Shown here: positions 6,766 to 10,981 of the stretch, piece by piece | Layout of the letters: the number at the start of each line of letters is the position of its first letter | How positions within the stretch are numbered: position 1 is the first letter of the stretch | Source of the DNA: Eggerthellaceae bacterium | GTDB taxonomy: Bacteria; Actinomycetota; Coriobacteriia; Coriobacteriales; Eggerthellaceae | Reading direction: 5' to 3' | Assembly (NCBI GenBank): GCA_017559045.1 | Contig: JAFYTB010000058.1 | Span: 1-10,981 of the forward strand | DNA length: 10,981 bases | Position numbers and translations under genes: made by a program | The notes under the pieces: model-generated | Databases searched by the model: none | What the model was told of the DNA's origin: nothing | What the model saw: only the letters and a program-made list of their open reading frames with translations

Positions 6766-8187
6766 GTGAACAAGAGAGCCATTGGCGCGGTGGCAGGGCT
6801 CGCCTTGCCAGCAGCGCTGATGCTGTTGCAGCCCTTTGCTGGTCTAGGCTTTGAGGGTACTGCGGTCGTCGCGGCGCTTTTGGGGGCTATCGTTTGGTGG
6901 GTGACCGACGTTCTCCCGGATTACATTACGGCTATCGTTATGAGCGTGGCGTTCGTCGTCTTGGCGGGTGTTCCGTTCGAGGTCGTCTTTAGCGCATTCT
7001 CTTCTTCCACGTGGTGGCTTATGGTCGCGGCATTTTGCCTGGGTTTGGGCATGCAGCGTAGCGGCCTCCTGAAAAGACTTGCCCATGCGGTCATGCGGAA
7101 GTTTCCCCGCACGTTCAGGGGGCAGGCTGCGGGACTGACGCTGGCAAGCGTCGTCTCCGGTCCCTTCATTCCCAGCTTGACGGCCAAGTGCGCCATTCTT
7201 ACCCCGCTTGCCCTGAGCATAAGCGACCAGATGGGCTACGAGCGAAAAAGCAAGCAGGCCAACGGTCTCTTCCTCGCCGTGTTCACCAACGTGCGAAATT
7301 TGGCACCTGCTGTGATTAGCGCGTCGTTTGTCGGATACATGGTTTTAGGCCTGATGCCCGCAGACTTGCAGGCCGAGTTCGACCTGGTTCACTGGTTTGC
7401 ATCCGCGCTTCCGTGGTTTGTGGTGGTGATGGTTCTCAACTACATCGCCATCGTCTGGATGCATGAGCCGAAGGGGGAGCGGCTTCGGGGGAAGGTTGCA
7501 AGCTTGAACGCCGAACCGAAGCTTAATCCAGAAAGCGCATCTGAGGATCTCGGTCCCATGACGGGAGCTGAGAAGCGAATGCTCGCCATTATGAGCGTCA
7601 CGGTGCTTTTGTGGGTTTTAGAGCGTTGGCATGGAATACCCTCATCTGCAGTTGCTCTCGCCGCCGTCGGCGCGATGGTAGCAGCAGGCCAGTTCAGGGC
7701 TGAGGACATCCGCGACGGTGGCATTGCCTGGGATATGATTCTGTTCATGGGCGTCGCCCTGAGTCTTGCGGCGGTGTTCAGCTACGTGGGGGCTGACGAG
7801 TGGGTCGTCGCCGCGTGCATGCCCGTGTTGGCCGCGGTGGCCGGAAACCCTTATGCGGTCATCCTCGGAATAGTGGCTCTCACCATCGCCCTTCGCTTCG
7901 TCATCGTGTCGGAGGCCGCCTTCATCAATATTTTCATGGTGTTCGCCGTTCCTCTCGCCCCGCAGCTGGGCGTGAGTCCGTGGATAGTGGGTTTCGTCGT
8001 CTACGTCATGGCTAACCCGTGGTTTGTCGCGTATCAGAATCTTGTTTACCTGGCCGCGGTTGGATCTGTGAGCGGGAAGATGACCGAGCACGTGGGTCTT
8101 GCGCGGTACTGCGCCGTGTTTTTAGTGATATGCCTTATCGGTCTTCTGGTTTCGGTTCCCTATTGGCAGTGGATGGGTTTGGCTTAG
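6766..8187 (+). CDS. SLC13/DASS-family anion permease
   Basis: This 473-residue, strongly hydrophobic protein has about 11-13 membrane segments in two halves separated by a charged cytoplasmic loop near 232-270. The first half includes a SSSTWWLMVAAFCLGLGMQRSGL stretch (79 onwards) and GPFIPSLTAKCAIL near 132-145; the second has WDMILFMGVALSLA near 322-335. This matches the divalent-anion:sodium symporter family, which moves dicarboxylates, citrate, sulfate or similar anions. The usual S-N-T substrate/sodium motif is not present in either expected hairpin; the first reads S-L-T. Substrate therefore cannot be assigned. I chose GTG 6766 because GAGGGG (6753-6758) lies seven bases upstream, whereas an in-frame ATG at 6751 has no ribosome site. 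It follows the U32 gene closely, probably on the same transcript, though no functional link is evident. Confidence 0.85.
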   Translation: MNKRAIGAVAGLALPAALMLLQPFAGLGFEGTAVVAALLGAIVWWVTDVLPDYITAIVMSVAFVVLAGVPFEVVFSAFSSSTWWLMVAAFCLGLGMQRSGLLKRLAHAVMRKFPRTFRGQAAGLTLASVVSGPFIPSLTAKCAILTPLALSISDQMGYERKSKQANGLFLAVFTNVRNLAPAVISASFVGYMVLGLMPADLQAEFDLVHWFASALPWFVVVMVLNYIAIVWMHEPKGERLRGKVASLNAEPKLNPESASEDLGPMTGAEKRMLAIMSVTVLLWVLERWHGIPSSAVALAAVGAMVAAGQFRAEDIRDGGIAWDMILFMGVALSLAAVFSYVGADEWVVAACMPVLAAVAGNPYAVILGIVALTIALRFVIVSEAAFINIFMVFAVPLAPQLGVSPWIVGFVVYVMANPWFVAYQNLVYLAAVGSVSGKMTEHVGLARYCAVFLVICLIGLLVSVPYWQWMGLA

Positions 8188-8254
8188 GGAAGACGTTGCC
8201 GGCGAGCTCGGCTAAACCCGCGCAAGTTTTGTGTTGAGTTTTCTCAAAGGTGCG

Positions 8255-8319
8255 CGGTGTCGGATGCGCTGGCGTTTGCCGGAGAAAATCTCAAGGCAGG
8301 CCAATGCGCGCCGCTACCG
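8255..8319 (+). ncRNA. Long imperfect stem-loop upstream of metF, possible structured RNA
   Basis: Six short helices nest with small bulges: CGGT 8255-8258 with ACCG 8316-8319, CGG 8261-8263 with CCG 8311-8313, GCGC 8266-8269 with GCGC 8306-8309, TGGC 8270-8273 with GCCA 8300-8303, TGCC 8277-8280 with GGCA 8295-8298, and GAGA 8282-8285 with TCTC 8289-8292 around an AAA loop. That is 23 base pairs in 65 nt. No T-run follows, so it is a poor intrinsic terminator. It ends about 46 nt upstream of the start site expected from the -10 box at 8353, so it may be a 3'-end structure of the permease transcript or a leader element of a longer metF transcript. No known riboswitch is recognised. Confidence 0.4.
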
Positions 8320-8352
8320 ATTACCTTCGTCGTGCCTCGTATTTCGCCTGCT

Positions 8353-8358
8353 TATAAT
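8353..8358 (+). promoter_or_regulatory. Perfect -10 box of the probable metF promoter
   Basis: TATAAT is a perfect -10 hexamer. Transcription would begin near 8365, about 31 nt upstream of the metF ATG, with AAGGAG at 8384-8389 in the leader. No good -35 hexamer lies 16-18 bp upstream; the nearest candidate, TTCGTC at 8326-8331, is 21 bp away. An activator may therefore be needed. Confidence 0.5.
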
Positions 8359-8395
8359 GGGCTTCGCAATCAGACGATGACACAAGGAGTCTCTT

Positions 8396-9265
8396 ATGAG
8401 CACTGCGACCGTAGCGAGCATTTTCGAAAATCAGAAGCTTCCCGTTTCCTTCGAGATCTTTCCGCCCAAGGGCGATCTTACGCTGACGGCTGCACGTGCT
8501 ATGGCCTCCGAACTGGCCGAGCTCAAGCCCTCCTTCGTGAGCGTTACGTGCTCTGCTGGCGGTAGCGGTAACGGTCAGGCAACTCCGGCTATTGCGGCTA
8601 TGATTGCCGATGAGTTCGATGTTCCTACGGTTGCTCACCTTACCTGCATTAACGCGAGCAGCCAGTCGATCTCTGATGCTATTGCCGATATGCGCGAGCG
8701 CGGCATTGCGAACGTGCTTGCCTTGCGTGGCGACGTAATTCCCGGCAACGAGCCGTCTGCTTCCTTCCAGTATGCAAAGGATCTCATTCCGGTCCTCGCC
8801 GACGCTGGTTTCTGCGTGGGTGCTGCCGCGTATCCCGAGGGGCATATTGCTTGCGAGAGCGATGCAGCTAGTATCGAGCATCTCAAGATGAAGCAGGACG
8901 CTGGCGCTCAGTTCCTCGTGACGCAGCTGTGCTTCGACAATGAGCGTATTTATCGTTTTATGGATGCTGCTGATCGTGCGGGCATTACGCCGCCTATTAC
9001 GCACGGCATTATGCCTTTCATGAGCAAGGATCAGATCTCCCGCATGGTGTTCATGTGCGGCGCATCCCTGCCTTCCGCGATCATCAAGCTGCTTGCTAAG
9101 TACGAAAATGATGCCGAGGCTCTGCGACAGGCGGGCATCGAGTACGCATGCGGTCAGCTGATTGATCTTGCCCAGCATGGCGTCGACGGCCTGCATGTCT
9201 ACTGCATGAATAAGCCCGAGGTTGCACGTGCGGGCATCGAGGCTGTTCGCAACGCTGGTTTCTAA
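8396..9265 (+). CDS. metF: Methylenetetrahydrofolate reductase
   Basis: This 289-residue protein is a single FAD-binding TIM-barrel that reduces 5,10-methylene-THF to 5-methyl-THF. Visible family motifs are SFEIFPPKG (18-26) with the catalytic Glu20, LALRGD (108-113), AYPEGH (145-150), the HLKMKQDAGA segment (162-171), TQLCFD (176-181) and PITHGIMP (200-207). Length matches bacterial MetF (about 290-300 aa). The ATG has AAGGAG six bases upstream and a perfect -10 box further up. It is followed 20 bp later by the MetH-activation protein and then metH, so the methyl donor and its consumer are probably made together. There is no adjacent metV, the zinc/corrinoid-type partner found beside MetF in many acetogens. 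The functional call is secure; the electron donor is not evident. Confidence 0.95.
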   Translation: MSTATVASIFENQKLPVSFEIFPPKGDLTLTAARAMASELAELKPSFVSVTCSAGGSGNGQATPAIAAMIADEFDVPTVAHLTCINASSQSISDAIADMRERGIANVLALRGDVIPGNEPSASFQYAKDLIPVLADAGFCVGAAAYPEGHIACESDAASIEHLKMKQDAGAQFLVTQLCFDNERIYRFMDAADRAGITPPITHGIMPFMSKDQISRMVFMCGASLPSAIIKLLAKYENDAEALRQAGIEYACGQLIDLAQHGVDGLHVYCMNKPEVARAGIEAVRNAGF

Positions 9266-9285
9266 ATCGGCGATCAAATAAAGCA

Positions 9286-10074
9286 ATGCAGCTTTGGCGG
9301 GACTTGGGTGTTGCGCCCGACGCCTTTGAGGCCTTGGGCTATCTAGGCTATACCGATCAAAACTTAGAGGAAGAATTGGCCGCGCGCTTTCGCGAGGCCA
9401 TGGATTCGTGCGCCGCGCTTAAGGCGGGCGGAGCTTTTGTCGTCTTGGACAGGGATCGTGTTGTTCTGGAGGGCGATTGCGGCACGGTGGCCGGTGCAGA
9501 AAGCGACGTGGCGGCCGATGCCGTGGGCATTGCGACGCTTGGCGTGGCGGGTGGAAAAGCGGCCCTCATTCTTCCAGGCGAGGACATAGCGAAGCATCTT
9601 GAGGGTGCGGCAGGCGTGGCGCTTTTGGCAGTTACGCTTGGCCACGAGAGCGAGAGGCTGATTCGTCGCGAGACGGCCCTTTCCGCTACTGATGGCATGC
9701 TTGTCGATGCGGCGGCATCTTCCATGGCAGAAGTGGCTGTATGCGAGCTGCATGAGCGCCTGCGGTCATGGGCGGCTGCCCAGGGTTTGCATGTGGGCCC
9801 TCGCTTTAGTCCCGGGTATGGTGACCTGCCTCTTTCGGTTCAGCCTGCGATCCTTGCGCAGCTCAATGCGACGCGCATGCTGGGCATGAGTACCACCGAT
9901 GCATATATGCTGGTTCCTGCGAAATCCATTACGGCTATCGTGGGATTGTTTGTCGACGAATGCGAGGACGAGGCTCTGCCGAGCGATTCCCGTTCGTGCG
10001 AAGAATGTACAATGGCGGACGTGTGTCTGCTGAGAAAACAAGGGAGGACCTGCCGTGGCGGCCGATCTGAATAG
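9286..10074 (+). CDS. Stand-alone MetH reactivation-domain-like protein with C-terminal Cys cluster
   Basis: The 262-residue protein resembles the activation domain of cobalamin-dependent methionine synthase, which presents the cobalamin for reductive remethylation. The best motif is RFSPGYGDLPLSVQ (173-186), followed by the helical LNATRMLGM and the LVPAKSITAIVGL segment (209-221), matching the S-adenosylmethionine-binding signature region. A cysteine-rich tail has Cys226, Cys238, Cys241, Cys247 and Cys256 and could hold an iron-sulfur cluster. In E. coli this domain is the C-terminus of MetH; a separate protein of this type is known from Thermotoga and various anaerobes. The ATG at 9286 lacks a clear ribosome site, so translation may be coupled to metF, which stops 20 bp earlier. 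Its last 20 bases overlap metH. Family membership is well supported; electron transfer by the cysteine tail is inference. Confidence 0.85.
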   Translation: MQLWRDLGVAPDAFEALGYLGYTDQNLEEELAARFREAMDSCAALKAGGAFVVLDRDRVVLEGDCGTVAGAESDVAADAVGIATLGVAGGKAALILPGEDIAKHLEGAAGVALLAVTLGHESERLIRRETALSATDGMLVDAAASSMAEVAVCELHERLRSWAAAQGLHVGPRFSPGYGDLPLSVQPAILAQLNATRMLGMSTTDAYMLVPAKSITAIVGLFVDECEDEALPSDSRSCEECTMADVCLLRKQGRTCRGGRSE

Positions 10075-10981
10075 CCTGCGAATCAAGGACGAATATCTGC
10101 GCGAGGTGCTCGAGGGGCGTCGCTTCCTGCTGTTCGACGGAGCCTTTGGCACGATGATGCAGCGTGCGGGTCTGACGTTGGCGGGGGAGAACCCTGATCT
10201 TCTGAACCTGACTAATCCGCAGGCCATCACCGCGATTCATCGCGCTTATGTCGAAGCTGGCGCTCAGGTTGCCACCACCAATACCTTTGGTGCCAATGTC
10301 CGCAAGCTTGAAGGTGCAGCTACGGTTGCGGAGGTGTACAAGGCGGCGGCGGACGCTGCTCGCGCTTCGGGTGCGCGTTATGTGGCGGGCGACATCGGTC
10401 CGACTGGCGCGTTGCTCGAGCCCATGGGAACGCTTCCCTTTGAAGAGGCCTACGCCATCTTTGCCGAGCAGGCACGCGCAGCGCAGGATGCTGGCTGCGA
10501 CCTTATCGTTGTCGAGACCATGTCGGATCTTCGTGAGGCAAAGGCGGCTGTGCTGGCGGCTCGTGCGGAAACCGATCTGCCGATTTTCGCCACGATGACT
10601 TTCGGGGAAGATGGACGCACCTTCCTGGGAACGACGCCCGCTATTGCAGCCATGACGCTTTCGTCTCTGGATGTGTCGGCTGTGGGCATGAACTGCTCTC
10701 TTGGCCCTGATGAGCTCGCTTCTTTGGTTGAGGAAATGGCGCCTTATCTGCGCTGCCCGCTTATGGTTCAGCCCAATGCTGGCCTGCCTCGCGTGGAGGA
10801 CGGCCAGACGGTCTACGACGTGACGCCCGCTGAGTTCGCTGTTTCGATGGAGCACATCTTGAATGCTGGCGCGGTTGTCGTGGGCGGTTGCTGCGGCACC
10901 GACCCCTCTTTCATCGAGGCGCTGGCTGAGCTTCTGGCTGATCGAGATCCCGTCGCTCCTGCTCATTGCGAGGCTTTCTGC
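10055..10981 (+). CDS. metH: Cobalamin-dependent methionine synthase, N-terminal part (cut by window end)
   Basis: The frame is open from GTG 10055 to the window end (309 codons) and continues beyond it. It encodes the homocysteine S-methyltransferase barrel. Motifs are FDGAFGTM (27-34) and the zinc ligands Cys214 (in MNCSLGP) and Cys279-Cys280 (in GGCCGTDP), equivalent to Cys247, Cys310 and Cys311 of E. coli MetH. The zinc activates homocysteine for attack on methylcobalamin. The GTG start has GGGAGG at 10042-10047, seven bases upstream, inside the previous gene, which it overlaps by 20 bp in another frame. Given the separate activation protein upstream, the full-length protein should have the homocysteine, methyl-THF and cobalamin domains but no C-terminal activation domain; this cannot be seen here. 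A stand-alone homocysteine methyltransferase is the alternative, but context favours MetH. Confidence 0.88.
   Translation, partial: MAADLNSLRIKDEYLREVLEGRRFLLFDGAFGTMMQRAGLTLAGENPDLLNLTNPQAITAIHRAYVEAGAQVATTNTFGANVRKLEGAATVAEVYKAAADAARASGARYVAGDIGPTGALLEPMGTLPFEEAYAIFAEQARAAQDAGCDLIVVETMSDLREAKAAVLAARAETDLPIFATMTFGEDGRTFLGTTPAIAAMTLSSLDVSAVGMNCSLGPDELASLVEEMAPYLRCPLMVQPNAGLPRVEDGQTVYDVTPAEFAVSMEHILNAGAVVVGGCCGTDPSFIEALAELLADRDPVAPAHCEAFC

Noticed and set aside
8236..8247. TTGAG-TTTT-CTCAA mini-hairpin after the permease gene as a terminator
   Set aside because: Only 5 bp, AT-rich and without a T-run afterwards.
8188..8395. Cobalamin, SAM or THF riboswitch upstream of metF
   Set aside because: Isolated fragments such as GGGAAG and CCCGC appear, but the order and spacing of the B12-box elements are missing, and no SAM-I or THF core is recognisable.
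8321..9286. 321-codon minus-strand open frame opposite metF
   Set aside because: Complementary shadow of a clear metF, with no family motif or ribosome site.
9935..10966. 343-codon minus-strand open frame opposite metH
   Set aside because: The plus strand encodes the MetH homocysteine domain with all three zinc-binding cysteines; the minus product is Arg/His-rich noise.

Overview
The window is dense, GC-rich bacterial chromosome with short gaps between genes and no rRNA, tRNA, CRISPR array or insertion sequence that I can see. Protein style suggests the Actinomycetota, most likely class Coriobacteriia (Eggerthella/Slackia-type gut anaerobes). The grounds are a stand-alone methionine-synthase activation protein, a U32 tRNA-hydroxylation-type protein, a SLC13/DASS permease, and a von Willebrand A (vWA) protein and C-terminal HTH-like module of a kind I remember from gut anaerobes. 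The taxonomic call is inference from gene content only.

Layout. (1) 79-1533, minus strand: a likely two-gene operon of a SanA/YdcF-type membrane-anchored DUF218 protein followed by an unrecognised two-TM, coiled-coil protein. (2) 1708-4491, plus strand: an NAD(P)HX-epimerase (YjeF_N) domain fused to an XRE-like C-terminal module, then a small four-TM protein, then a cytosolic vWA protein with an intact MIDAS. A strong hairpin at 4511-4533 closes this block and separates it from the convergent next gene. (3) 4568-5317, minus strand: a CBS-domain protein with an alpha-helical N-terminus. (4) 5448-8187, plus strand: a U32-family (TrhP/YegQ-like) protein followed by a DASS-type anion permease. 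(5) 8396 to the window end, plus strand: a methyl-branch/methionine operon of metF, a stand-alone MetH reactivation-domain protein and the 5' part of metH. The metH start was placed by hand at GTG 10055; it overlaps the preceding gene and its reading frame runs off the right edge.

The genes of block 5 fit one pathway. MetF reduces methylene-THF to methyl-THF, MetH transfers the methyl group to homocysteine via cobalamin, and the middle protein probably supports reductive reactivation of oxidised cobalamin. Block 2 is the least ordinary part: a metabolite-repair enzyme carries a DNA-binding-like tail instead of the usual dehydratase domain, has a four-cysteine insertion, and lies upstream of a membrane protein and a vWA protein. 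That is a candidate NAD-damage sensing or stress module, but this reading is a hypothesis. The longest stretch without a gene is 8188-8395, which holds a long imperfect hairpin and the probable metF promoter.
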